Shown: positions 55,183 through 63,426, counted from the stretch's first letter. The stretch is DNA of 64,000 nt from Kiritimatiellaeota bacterium B1221 (GCA_029269125.1 JARHXX010000003.1:62001-126000); one strand, 5' to 3'. Translations and numbers: made by a program. Notes: generated from the letters alone by a model not told the origin.

Positions 55183-55828
55183 ATATGGTATTCTCCACAT
55201 AGGTCACACACTCCGTAACCGTATCCCAATGGGCACGGAAGAGTGCTTTTGAAATAGACTGACGCGAAACAGGTTTCCCAGTTTTTGGATTCAAAGGACC
55301 TTCCGCTGCGATTTCCTCTTGGGTTTTCCCAAGCAGATACCCGGCCACTGCACGGGAATCAGTACTGGACCAGCCCTGTACCACACAGTCCATAAGCCGT
55401 ACCATACGTTGCAGGCCCTTATCCAAAGGATCTGTTTGCAGTTCCATGTACAACTCTTCAGGCAAACAGTCCAATCCCCGACCGGACAACTCAAACGCGG
55501 TTCCGGTGGATTCCACAATATTAGACACCACCAGCCGTTCAACCCGCCCCACCCCGATGCACACGCGGGTGTCGACCGAAAATTCTGCTTTGAGGGATGC
55601 ACGGAGAAACAAGGCCGAGCGCAACGCCCGGTCTGGACGGGACAATGCCAACTGCCAGCCGTCACCGCGGGTGATGCCCAGGCTGCCCACAACCGCATTT
55701 TCCGACAGCTCCTGCAGTTGGGAATGGGCCGACTTCAGAAAAGCCTGGATTTCCGCCAGCTTTCCCTTTTCCAATTTTCCGGACTGAACAATATCCCCAG
55801 TGAGAACGGCATAATTTTGTTGTTTCAT
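55172..55828 (-). CDS. SatD family protein with cyclase-like motif order and C-terminal HTH
   Basis: The protein has 218 residues. It belongs to the SatD family, named from a streptococcal acid-tolerance operon and of unknown activity. Seen here: VLTGDIVQSG (D12), ITRGDGWQLAL (D56), RALRSALFLRASL, RVCIGVGRVE (88-97) and STGTAFELSGRGLD (107-120). This order matches class III nucleotide cyclases (metal Asp, GDG hairpin, helix, GIGxG strand, G-x-AF-x-A-R). A C-terminal helix-turn-helix follows (KTQEEIAAE ... VSRQSISKALFR, about 168-198). The catalytic reading is inference. It heads the satD - DUF3307 - NERD - HNH gene string. Confidence 0.87.
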   Translation of the reverse strand: MKQQNYAVLTGDIVQSGKLEKGKLAEIQAFLKSAHSQLQELSENAVVGSLGITRGDGWQLALSRPDRALRSALFLRASLKAEFSVDTRVCIGVGRVERLVVSNIVESTGTAFELSGRGLDCLPEELYMELQTDPLDKGLQRMVRLMDCVVQGWSSTDSRAVAGYLLGKTQEEIAAEGPLNPKTGKPVSRQSISKALFRAHWDTVTECVTYVENTICKL

Positions 55829-56029
55829 TCATAATCTCCCAACCAAAATTCAATCCCTAGCTTCAATCATATCCCCCTCAATAAAACCAGACTGGTTTTA
55901 CATCGCGTATAAAAATGATACCATAACTTAATTTTTACGTTAAAAGATCAGGAACACCCCCAAATCTCCGAAGGATGGGGATAACAACATGATTTTCATC
56001 TAAATCGAAATATTAGAGAAATTGAATTT

Positions 56030-59000
56030 TTATCGGTTTTTCTTAAAATTCTCTGCCTGCTCGAAGATCTCTTTGTAGACCTCATCCCGATCCACGGGGG
56101 GATAGTCGTTTTCAGCCAGGAGGATGATGAGATCAACTTTGAGTTCGGCTTTGATGTCCGCGCGTTGACTCCAATCCGTATATTTGGCTTTGTCATCGAC
56201 CACGGTTTTGACCTTCTTGGCGAGGTCGAGCAGTTTATCTTCGGGGTAAGCGAAATCGTACTTGAGGGTCAACGCCTTTAGGATGTCGTAGAAGGCTTTT
56301 TCTTCGAAATCGATGCCCATGTCCTCGCAGGAGCCTTTCTCTTTCTTGATGGCATGATAGAGGTCTATAATCTCATCCGTGAAGTCTTCGAGCACCTCAC
56401 TGCGTAAGACATCCGCTTCGCTACGGTCGTTATACTTTTCCACCAGCGCTTTGAACTGTTTGGAGAAATCCACGCCTTTGATTTTATTGACCTTCTTAAA
56501 ATCCTCAATGGCTTTGGCTAACAGTTGTTGAAGCAGCTTTACCCGGGTATTGGGGAGTTTAATTTTTTCTATCTTCGCGAGGTAGTCGGGATCGAAAATA
56601 TCCACCTCCGAGGTATCTCCCTGACCCATCTTAAAGATCTCCTCCACCCCATCGCTTTTAAGGGCTTCCGCAATCATCTTCTGCACCTTGGCATTCATTT
56701 GGGCCAGGTCTGGAGCATCCCCCTTGGTTAGCTTGTAAACGATGGAACGAATCGCGAGATAGAAATGAATGTGGTCCCGTTCGGTTGGGGTAAAGGCATC
56801 ACTGCCCACGCAAATGTCATAGGCGGCTTTCATACGCTTCGCCAAAAACATAAACCGCTTCTCCAGATCCGCAGTAACCTGAATATATTCAGCAGCCTGA
56901 TTGAGGCAATGCAACTGCTGCAAAGGTTCTCCGGTAAAATAGGGGGAACTGTCAAACTTATGGAAGATGGCGCGCATGAGATCCAGATGATCTTTCACCA
57001 CGATGACCGACTGTTCAATCTCTTCGATATTCACGCCATCCGATTTTGAATACTGCGCCAGCGCCAGGTTCATCTGTTTCTTGATGCCAATATAATCGAC
57101 CACCAATCCTTTCTCTTTCTGTTCAAATTTACGATTCACCCGCGAAATGGTCTGAATCAAATTATGACGTTTTACGGGTTTATCGATATACATGGTATCC
57201 AGGAAGGGAACATCGAATCCCGTCAGCCACATATCCACTACGATGGCGATTTTGAAATTGGATTTGATCGACTTGAATTGACGGTCCCATTCCTTGCGGT
57301 CATCCTTGGTTCCCAACATGTCATATAGTTCCTTGGGATCATCCTTGCCACGGGTCATTACCATCTTGATCTGTTCAATGGGTTTGATTTCTTTCTTTTC
57401 CTTGTCAGTCAGAACCACTCCCTCAGCTGCCACCCGCACTTCTGCCCATTCGGGACGCAGGGCTATCACTTCTTTATAAAAGTCATAAGCAATCCCACGG
57501 CTGCTGCTTACAAACATCGCTTTGCCTGCCACGGTAGCGCCTTCCTCCACGCGGGCTTCATAATGCGCTACAAAATCAGAGGCCAAGGCTTTCAAACGAT
57601 CAGGATCTCCCAAAATGGCATTCATTTGGATGTTCGACTTTTTACTCTCTTCAATGGCGTAATCGCTGGCTCCCTGTTCCGCACACTCCGCGTAATACTC
57701 CTCAATCTCGGACAGCTTACTGTTATCCAACAAGACTTTGGCAGCCCGACCTTCATAGACGATCCGAACCGTTATTTCATCCGCCACCGATTCCGTCATG
57801 GTATAACTATCCACCACTGGACCGAAGACATCGAGGGTGGCATCAATCGGGGTTCCTGTGAAACCCACATAGGTCGCATTCGGTAAGGAGTCATGAAGAT
57901 ATTTTGCAAATCCAAATGACTTGGTTACACCCTCCGCAGTAATCCTCAGTTTCTGATCCAAATTGACTTGAGAACGATGTGCTTCATCCGAAATACAAAT
58001 CACATTATCCCGATCCGTCAACAGCTCGGTGTCTTCAGTGAACTTATGAATGGTGGTAAGAAAAACGCCACCACTGTTCCGACCTTTCAGCAGGGTTCGC
58101 AAATGATCCCGACTTTCCACTGAAACGACTGAAGCATCCCCAATGTACCCTTTGCCGTTGGTAAACAATCCCGACAACTGATCATCCAAATCGGTTCGAT
58201 CCGTTATCAACACAATGGTCGGACTCGACAAGGCCATACTCCGCATCAAAAGACGGGTCAGGAACAACATGGTGAAACTTTTGCCACATCCCGTCGCCCC
58301 AAAATAAGTTCCCCCTTTCCTATCCCCAATGGGTCGGCGATGTTGAAGAATATTCTGATACAACTTCGTCGCCGCGTAGTATTGAGGGTAACGGCAAAGG
58401 ATTTTTTCGTCTCTTCTGGACGTGTCGGGAAAGTAAATAAAGTTCCGGATGACGTCACAAAGCGTTTTGGGGTTAAACAGGCCTTGGACCATTGTATAAA
58501 GTGAATTGATACCATCGGCCGGAACGTTATTTACCTCAGTAAAGTGAGACGAACCCTCACCCCCGACCCCTCTCCCAGAGGGAGAAGGGAGGCAGGAGCC
58601 CTCACCCCCGGCCCCTCTCCCAGAGGGAGAAGGGAGGCAGGAGCCCTCACCCCCGGCCCCTCTCCCAGAGGGAGAAGGGAGGTTATGGGAGGTTGAAATA
58701 ATTTGATTAAGGACTTCTTCGGTTTTTCCAAAGATGTCTTCATTGGGGAAGCGGAAAACCGTGCAACCGAGAGCTTTCAGATAGGCGTCTCGTTTTTTGT
58801 CGTGTTTGACCATTCTGTCTGTGTCGTGAATGGCTCCATCAAACTCGACTACAATCTTAAATTCATGACAGTAGAAATCGACGATATAATTTCCGATCTG
58901 GTGCTGTCGGCGAAATTTCATTCCGTTGATTTGTCGGTTCTTCGCGATTTCCCAGAAAGCCGTTTCAGCAGGAGTTTCTTGGTTTCGCAGCTCTCTGGCC

Positions 59001-59806
59001 GTCTTCACGAGACTGGCATACTTGAACCCGCCCCGATAATTAATCTTCGATCCCTCATCTCCCTTCTCCCCCTGGGAGAGGGGCTGGGGGTGAGGGTTGT
59101 GTGCTGAAATCCTCCACGGATACCAAAACTCATACTGACTAAAAAAACTTCCAACCCGGGAATTCACACCATCCGAAAGCACACAAAAGGCGTTGTATAT
59201 AAAAAGTTCGGGAATGTCCCTTCGATAACGGGTGGTGAGCTGAATGAAGGCATCATAAATAGTTGCTTCTTCCCGAATGGCACTTTTGAATTCGAACACC
59301 ACCAGCGGAAGACCATTGATGTAAAGAATCCCATCGGGAATCCGTTTTTCCGTTCCGATAATCTCCAGTTGGTTGACCATCTTAAAAATATTGCGGGATG
59401 CCCCATATTCCAGCGTTTCCCCAGCCACGATCACAGGCACTTCCCCTTCCCTCGGTTCACGGAACGGCGTCAGAGTTTCATAATCGATCAACTGCACATA
59501 AAGATCTTTTTGGGTATGATCTTCCCGCTTCAGCAGCAATCCATCCGACACCATTTTCATAAAGGATTTATTCGACTCGTACAGATCAGCTGAGGAGAAT
59601 GATTCCAACTGGTTCAGGATGGATTGAATCTCTCCCTCGGTAATTCCATCAGCTTCATAGCGGGAGGAGAGATAAGTGCGGAGATCCGCTTTGATCAGGA
59701 CATCCTGGGGATCCCGGCTGATCGTCTCGCCTGAAACATAGGGATAGCTCTCCTCCTTCAGAAGATCGATAATTGCAGATTCAAGTTGGGCTTCAGTGAA
59801 TTTCAT
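56030..59806 (-). CDS. hsdR: Type I restriction enzyme subunit R with inserted DUF559 endonuclease
   Basis: The protein has 1258 residues. HsdR cuts and translocates DNA in a type I restriction complex. The N-terminal nuclease has PDGILYINGLPLVVFEFKSA. The motor has Walker A GATGCGKSFTM (about 502), DEAH in CISDEAHRSQ (about 605), TYVGFTGTPID and QTISRVNR. The C-terminus is FEQAENFKK. Residues 237-418 are a foreign insert encoding a DUF559 nuclease. Without it the protein would be about 1077 residues, the normal HsdR size. The start 59806 (MKFTEAQLE) is confirmed by a duplicate of this 5' end at 61525. The longer frame to 59899 runs into the fic gene. No hsdM or hsdS is in the window. Confidence 0.94.
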   Translation of the reverse strand: MKFTEAQLESAIIDLLKEESYPYVSGETISRDPQDVLIKADLRTYLSSRYEADGITEGEIQSILNQLESFSSADLYESNKSFMKMVSDGLLLKREDHTQKDLYVQLIDYETLTPFREPREGEVPVIVAGETLEYGASRNIFKMVNQLEIIGTEKRIPDGILYINGLPLVVFEFKSAIREEATIYDAFIQLTTRYRRDIPELFIYNAFCVLSDGVNSRVGSFFSQYEFWYPWRISAHNPHPQPLSQGEKGDEGSKINYRGGFKYASLVKTARELRNQETPAETAFWEIAKNRQINGMKFRRQHQIGNYIVDFYCHEFKIVVEFDGAIHDTDRMVKHDKKRDAYLKALGCTVFRFPNEDIFGKTEEVLNQIISTSHNLPSPSGRGAGGEGSCLPSPSGRGAGGEGSCLPSPSGRGVGGEGSSHFTEVNNVPADGINSLYTMVQGLFNPKTLCDVIRNFIYFPDTSRRDEKILCRYPQYYAATKLYQNILQHRRPIGDRKGGTYFGATGCGKSFTMLFLTRLLMRSMALSSPTIVLITDRTDLDDQLSGLFTNGKGYIGDASVVSVESRDHLRTLLKGRNSGGVFLTTIHKFTEDTELLTDRDNVICISDEAHRSQVNLDQKLRITAEGVTKSFGFAKYLHDSLPNATYVGFTGTPIDATLDVFGPVVDSYTMTESVADEITVRIVYEGRAAKVLLDNSKLSEIEEYYAECAEQGASDYAIEESKKSNIQMNAILGDPDRLKALASDFVAHYEARVEEGATVAGKAMFVSSSRGIAYDFYKEVIALRPEWAEVRVAAEGVVLTDKEKKEIKPIEQIKMVMTRGKDDPKELYDMLGTKDDRKEWDRQFKSIKSNFKIAIVVDMWLTGFDVPFLDTMYIDKPVKRHNLIQTISRVNRKFEQKEKGLVVDYIGIKKQMNLALAQYSKSDGVNIEEIEQSVIVVKDHLDLMRAIFHKFDSSPYFTGEPLQQLHCLNQAAEYIQVTADLEKRFMFLAKRMKAAYDICVGSDAFTPTERDHIHFYLAIRSIVYKLTKGDAPDLAQMNAKVQKMIAEALKSDGVEEIFKMGQGDTSEVDIFDPDYLAKIEKIKLPNTRVKLLQQLLAKAIEDFKKVNKIKGVDFSKQFKALVEKYNDRSEADVLRSEVLEDFTDEIIDLYHAIKKEKGSCEDMGIDFEEKAFYDILKALTLKYDFAYPEDKLLDLAKKVKTVVDDKAKYTDWSQRADIKAELKVDLIILLAENDYPPVDRDEVYKEIFEQAENFKKNR
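58554..58682 (-). repeat. Three tandem 45-base repeats at the end of the DUF559 cassette
   Basis: Units begin at 58554, 58599 and 58644 (the last is partial, to 58682). Each encodes 15 residues around LPSPSGRGAGGEG. The unit contains an imperfect palindrome (CCCTCT...AGAGGG). The first unit is also the inverted partner of 59059-59096. This sequence type is a widespread bacterial interspersed repeat. Confidence 0.9.
58554..59096 (-). mobile_element. In-frame DUF559 endonuclease cassette with inverted terminal repeats inside hsdR
   Basis: The ends, 59059-59096 and 58554-58591, are 38-base inverted repeats equal at 35 positions. The 543-base unit is a multiple of three and keeps the hsdR frame. 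Inside it (about 58690-59000) lies an intact DUF559/Vsr-like domain: ETPAETAFWEIAKNRQ, MKFRRQHQIGNYIVDFYC, VVEFDGAIHD and CTVFRFPNEDI. The insert lies just after YPWRIS, between the HsdR nuclease and the motor, where related HsdR proteins read on without a gap. No target-site duplication is evident. It resembles an intein-like or homing insertion that stays in the protein. Confidence 0.75.
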
Positions 59807-59825
59807 TTCGTACCATTGCTTATGT

Positions 59826-61187
59826 TCACGGGTTCCACCCCTTCGCCCATTGTTCAAATTCGGCAGGGCGTAATCGATAACGGGCAAAATTGCCCTCATG
59901 TAATCCCCATAGTTCTGATTCCAGGATTTCCTGAAATTTCACCCGATCTTCCTTCGGAATACGATTCAGGTTCTCCTGAATCCAATTCGAGGCCTCCGCC
60001 TTTTGAAACGATTGCTGTACCACGTGTTTTACGAAGTCGCTGATTTGCTGCCGATACCGCAGGCGAAACGGGTCGGGCTCCCCTAAAGATTGCCGAATCG
60101 CAGAGTACCTCGCACAAGACCTTTTGTAGGCCCAAATAAACACATCCCGTAAAAGATCGACCTGCCCCCGCTCATAGATACCCAGAACGCCTTTCACATA
60201 GGGGTCTTCGTCCACATCCACAAAGGCAAGCGGACAAAGGTTTTGACGCACCAAAGGAATATTCGCCGCCAACCGGGATACCCGTTTGTTTACATCGTCA
60301 AAAGGTTGAAGATACGGCAGGTGGACCATGACAAAAAAGGACTGTTCAAACGGGTCCTCTACGGCCTCCGCTTTCCTGAGAACCTCATCAAAATATTCCT
60401 CGATTTTATGGGGGACCTGGAGGGGTTCATACACCGAACCTGCAATGCCGATCATCCGTGTTCGGAGCCTTCCCCCTGACATGGGATCGGGTAACAGGTT
60501 CTCACTGAGCAAGGCGTGGAGGTTACAGATCGTGTAGCGGTTAAATCCAATTTCATCCGCATCATCTGCCAGCATTTCGATTGCGGATTTATGGTTCAGA
60601 ATCATCTGGGTTTCCTCTGCAGATTTCCCCTCCACGTTCTCGCTTCTCTCCAGGAGACGCTGCGTATCCAGCAACGAATACGTATTACCTTCCAGACGAC
60701 TCGAGTTCCAAGACAAATCGATAATAAGACGGTCCATGACCTGACGCAAATACGTGCCAGCAGGAAGCGTTCCGCGCTCCACCCTTCCCATCTCCATGAG
60801 GTCATCCCGTATCCCTTCGGGAAGATACCAGCTGCGGTTGGGCTGATACCTTTCTAGCAGTCCGGATTGATATCCCACCGGCTTCCGGACCGAAACCGGC
60901 TGAGACAGCTCTTTCCGCAGCCGTTTGGCTTCAGTTGATAAGTAGTCAAAGCCTGCTGAATCAACCGACACCTCAGCTTGTAAAGGAAAATAGCGGGTGC
61001 CAGTCCCCCGGCCCCGTTTCAGGATACGGCCTTCATCTGCCAACCGATTCAACCGCCTCTGCAAGGTTTTATCCGATCCCTCAAACCCAGTCATATTGCG
61101 CAACGAAACCGCATCGATCCCCTTGGGGGATTCATCGATCCGGGCCACCAAGGCAGCCAATTCATCTGTATCAATTCGCTTTGGCAT
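59826..61187 (-). CDS. Fic/DOC-fold protein with N-terminal winged helix, catalytic His replaced
   Basis: The protein has 453 residues. The N-terminal winged helix (about 20-65) has SLRNMTGFEGSDKTLQRRLN. The inhibitory motif is SSRLEGN (162-168). The Fic core follows. The motif equivalent to HPFxDGNGR reads QPFDDVNKR (294-302), so the catalytic His is Gln and the first Gly is Val. AMP transfer by the usual mechanism is therefore doubtful. The gene ends 19 bases before hsdR and probably shares its transcript. A cluster of TGTCGCTAA boxes lies just upstream and may be its own operator. AAAGGTGG precedes the ATG. Confidence 0.87.
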   Translation of the reverse strand: MPKRIDTDELAALVARIDESPKGIDAVSLRNMTGFEGSDKTLQRRLNRLADEGRILKRGRGTGTRYFPLQAEVSVDSAGFDYLSTEAKRLRKELSQPVSVRKPVGYQSGLLERYQPNRSWYLPEGIRDDLMEMGRVERGTLPAGTYLRQVMDRLIIDLSWNSSRLEGNTYSLLDTQRLLERSENVEGKSAEETQMILNHKSAIEMLADDADEIGFNRYTICNLHALLSENLLPDPMSGGRLRTRMIGIAGSVYEPLQVPHKIEEYFDEVLRKAEAVEDPFEQSFFVMVHLPYLQPFDDVNKRVSRLAANIPLVRQNLCPLAFVDVDEDPYVKGVLGIYERGQVDLLRDVFIWAYKRSCARYSAIRQSLGEPDPFRLRYRQQISDFVKHVVQQSFQKAEASNWIQENLNRIPKEDRVKFQEILESELWGLHEGNFARYRLRPAEFEQWAKGWNP

Positions 61188-61200
61188 ATCCCACCTTTAA

Positions 61201-61290
61201 TGTCGCTAGAGCAGATTTAGCGACATAATAACCGCTTTATTTGTCGCTAAACGCCCTTATCTGTCGCTAATCCGCTCAAACGACAGATAA
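61201..61290 (-). promoter_or_regulatory. Operator cluster upstream of the fic-hsdR genes
   Basis: TGTCGCTAG (61201-61209), its inverted copy TTAGCGACA (61217-61225), TGTCGCTAA (61242-61250) and TGTCGCTAA (61262-61270) are spaced about 20 bases apart. TTATCTGTCG (61257-61266) and CGACAGATAA (61281-61290) form a further perfect 10-bp inverted repeat. Repeated half-sites in the promoter gap suggest cooperative binding of a regulator, possibly the winged helix of the downstream Fic protein. Confidence 0.65.
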
Positions 61291-61349
61291 AACCATCTCC
61301 GAAAAAAACAATGACCGCTCCTTTATCACATAGGGGTAGATGGTTTAAA

Positions 61350-61457
61350 TTAACCAGCTGATTCCCCTTCCCCCGCAGCCAGTTCCTGAACTTCTTTTAA
61401 ACTTTGACCGGCAGCTGTTTGCAAATCGATCCGCCCATTTGAGCTGCGCCCGAAATA
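61350..61457 (-). pseudogene. C-terminal scrap of an unidentified gene
   Basis: An open stretch of 35 codons reads YFGRSSNGRIDLQTAAGQSL and continues with KEVQELAAGEGESAG to a stop at 61350. It has no start of its own. It abuts, in another frame, the truncated hsdR start. Its composition looks like a genuine protein tail, but I cannot name the family. It is probably left over from a deletion or insertion. Confidence 0.45.
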
Positions 61458-61525
61458 TAGCGGTACCCCTCCTCCTTCAGAAGATCGATATTTGCTGATT
61501 CAAGTTGGGCTTCGGTGAATTTCAT
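61448..61525 (-). pseudogene. Truncated duplicate of the hsdR 5' end
   Basis: The first 19 codons (MKFTEAQLESA-IDLLKEE) match the start of hsdR (59806) with only one residue change, and the nucleotide identity is near 90 percent. Similarity ends by about codon 26. Its ATG overlaps the stop of the DUF4268 gene (ATGA), which suggests that the ancestral order was DUF4268 gene - hsdR with coupled translation. Confidence 0.8.
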
Positions 61526-62691
61526 AAAATTGTGCCGACCTCTTTGGCATCAAATGAATGCGCTTTTAGTTTTTGCCCTGCTTGTGCAATCGGCTTTTTA
61601 AAGGAGGCCTCCATTTTAGGAAGGTATTCATTGAACCACTGAGTCATATCCTTCCAATTCTGAGGGTCATGGCCGTCAAACATCTGCTCAATACAAATGC
61701 GACAGGTTTTTTTCCCAGGGAGGGATTGCCATTCCAAAGGCTCCCCAAAGGCATTCTCAATGCTTTCTTTCTGTTCGTACAGAAAATCAAAAATAAAAGT
61801 GTTTTCCTCAGTACTTGCTCGGGACAAATACACATCAATTCGGGCACCATTTTTGTTAAACACTAAATTGTAGGATACGTTGGCCAATCCTGAACCCGCC
61901 CCGATCCAGTTTTCTTTACTCGGACTAATATTATCGAAGAGCGTAATAGGACCCGCCTTCAGATTATCCAACAACTGCTCCCAAAATGCGTAGCGCAGTT
62001 GATGACGTTTTTTCACCTCATGCACAACGGCCTTCTCCTCTGCCTCCTTGGCAGCCATTCCAATCATAAACTCCTCGGATTCAGGAGTCGGAATAATCTG
62101 TTCTACATTTAGAAACAGTTCTTCGCCGGACAGGTAAGGTGTCACTTTGAAACATTGGCAGGAGATCCCGTGCCCAATTAACCAAAGAGCTGTGTTCGTC
62201 ACCTCTTTGCGGAATTTTGCCGCCACGAACATCACCCTTTGACTTTGCGTTCGATTCAATGCCACCTCAGCAAAATCATCGACCTCGAGAAACTCCACGA
62301 TGCTTTCTTTGGCATTCAATGAAGTAGCGCCGGGCCCGGAAGTTTTGTTCAGATAATCCTGATAGATCTCCACCACCTGTCCCTTACTCAGGTTAGAGCA
62401 ATACCCCGCATATTTCAGCGCCTGCCACACCACATCCTTCCCGCTGTCATCCAGCTTGTTTTCAATAATGACCAAATTGCCGTCTTTGTCCAGCGCCAGC
62501 AGATCTAATCGCTCCTTCGTGTCATCAAAGCCGTCGAACTCCTTCTGAATTATCAATAAATCTTCTCCTAGCGCCTCCGGGGCATGCGCCAACCACTCCT
62601 GCAGATGTTTCCGCTCTGTGAACTTCAGCTCACTGAAACTTTTAGATTTCAACGGCTGTATGCGGTTTTCGGTTCTGTTTATTTTATACAT
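61522..62691 (-). CDS. PD-(D/E)XK nuclease-like protein with DUF4268 domain
   Basis: The protein has 389 residues. The N-terminal region (about 15-140) contains ERLDLLALDKDGNLVIIENK, the D and ExK of a PD-(D/E)XK nuclease fold. The C-terminal part (about 235-375) matches DUF4268: RYAFWEQLLDN, WIGAGSGLANVSYNLVFNKNGARIDVYL. Such proteins are common in restriction and other defence islands. It is transcribed toward the fic-hsdR genes and overlaps the hsdR scrap by 4 bases. Confidence 0.85.
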   Translation of the reverse strand: MYKINRTENRIQPLKSKSFSELKFTERKHLQEWLAHAPEALGEDLLIIQKEFDGFDDTKERLDLLALDKDGNLVIIENKLDDSGKDVVWQALKYAGYCSNLSKGQVVEIYQDYLNKTSGPGATSLNAKESIVEFLEVDDFAEVALNRTQSQRVMFVAAKFRKEVTNTALWLIGHGISCQCFKVTPYLSGEELFLNVEQIIPTPESEEFMIGMAAKEAEEKAVVHEVKKRHQLRYAFWEQLLDNLKAGPITLFDNISPSKENWIGAGSGLANVSYNLVFNKNGARIDVYLSRASTEENTFIFDFLYEQKESIENAFGEPLEWQSLPGKKTCRICIEQMFDGHDPQNWKDMTQWFNEYLPKMEASFKKPIAQAGQKLKAHSFDAKEVGTIL

Positions 62692-62793
62692 GGAAAATCT
62701 TGGGTGAGAGATGGGGGGACTGCACCAATATCAGAAATAAATTTTGGTTGCTGAATCCTTTGAAAGCAAGTTCACTTTGGGCTTCGAAAAAAA

Positions 62794-63426
62794 TCACTCC
62801 GCGACCTCCCAATGCCCTGCTTTGGTAGACCCGACATGTCGAATCACCCCGGCTTTACGCAGTTTATCGAGATGATACTTTACGCCATCAGGAGTGATTC
62901 CCACGGCTCTGGTTAACTCCTTGCGGGTCGATGCAGGTCGACGCAAATGCCGAAGAAACTTTTCTAGGGTAGTTTCTTGGGTGGTTTCTTGGGTAGTCGC
63001 TTCGTTTCCAACCAGAACCTTTTCAATCGCCTCCAGCATAAAGGCAACAAAACCCGCACGACGAAAAATGCTCGCCTCCTTGAGCACATCCCCCATCAGG
63101 GCCGCATGCGCCGCCAACAGATCCTGTAACGAAACAGGATTCCATTCCGGCAAAAATTCATAGGCACGAATCGCCCCTTGCACTTCTGCAAGCTCCTTGG
63201 GCGCTCACATCACCGTTTTTCCATCCAGAATGGCCGTTACCTGTTCCTCGGTCAGGGAATTGCCCTCAATGGCCAGCGTTCCGGTGATGGACTTGATCCG
63301 ATTCTGCCGACCAAGCATTGGCGGCATCGCAACCCCTCCGCTACCCATCGCCCCCACTAACTCGCTAATCCGCCCAACTGCGTTGAGAATCTGTGGTGTG
63401 ATTGAAAATGGAGGTTCCGTACTCAT
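62794..63426 (-). pseudogene. Broken Fic family gene (nonsense codon plus internal deletion)
   Basis: The first part (63426-63205) carries the Fic N-terminus ITPQILNAVGRISELVG and RQNRIKSITGTLAIEGNSL. A TGA at about 63203 lies where related proteins read Gly (ATG-GGA becomes ATG-TGA). After it the same frame continues with APKELAEVQGAIRAYEFLPE. The core with the HPFxDGNGR motif is missing: SIFRRAG jumps to FVAFMLEAIEKVL. The C-terminal winged helix (TRKELTRAVGITPDGVKYHL) is intact, so a short DNA-binding remnant could still be made. Confidence 0.8.

Noticed and set aside
58554-58682. Tandem repeats as a CRISPR array
   Set aside because: Units are directly adjacent with no unique spacers, they are translated in frame inside hsdR, and there are no cas genes.
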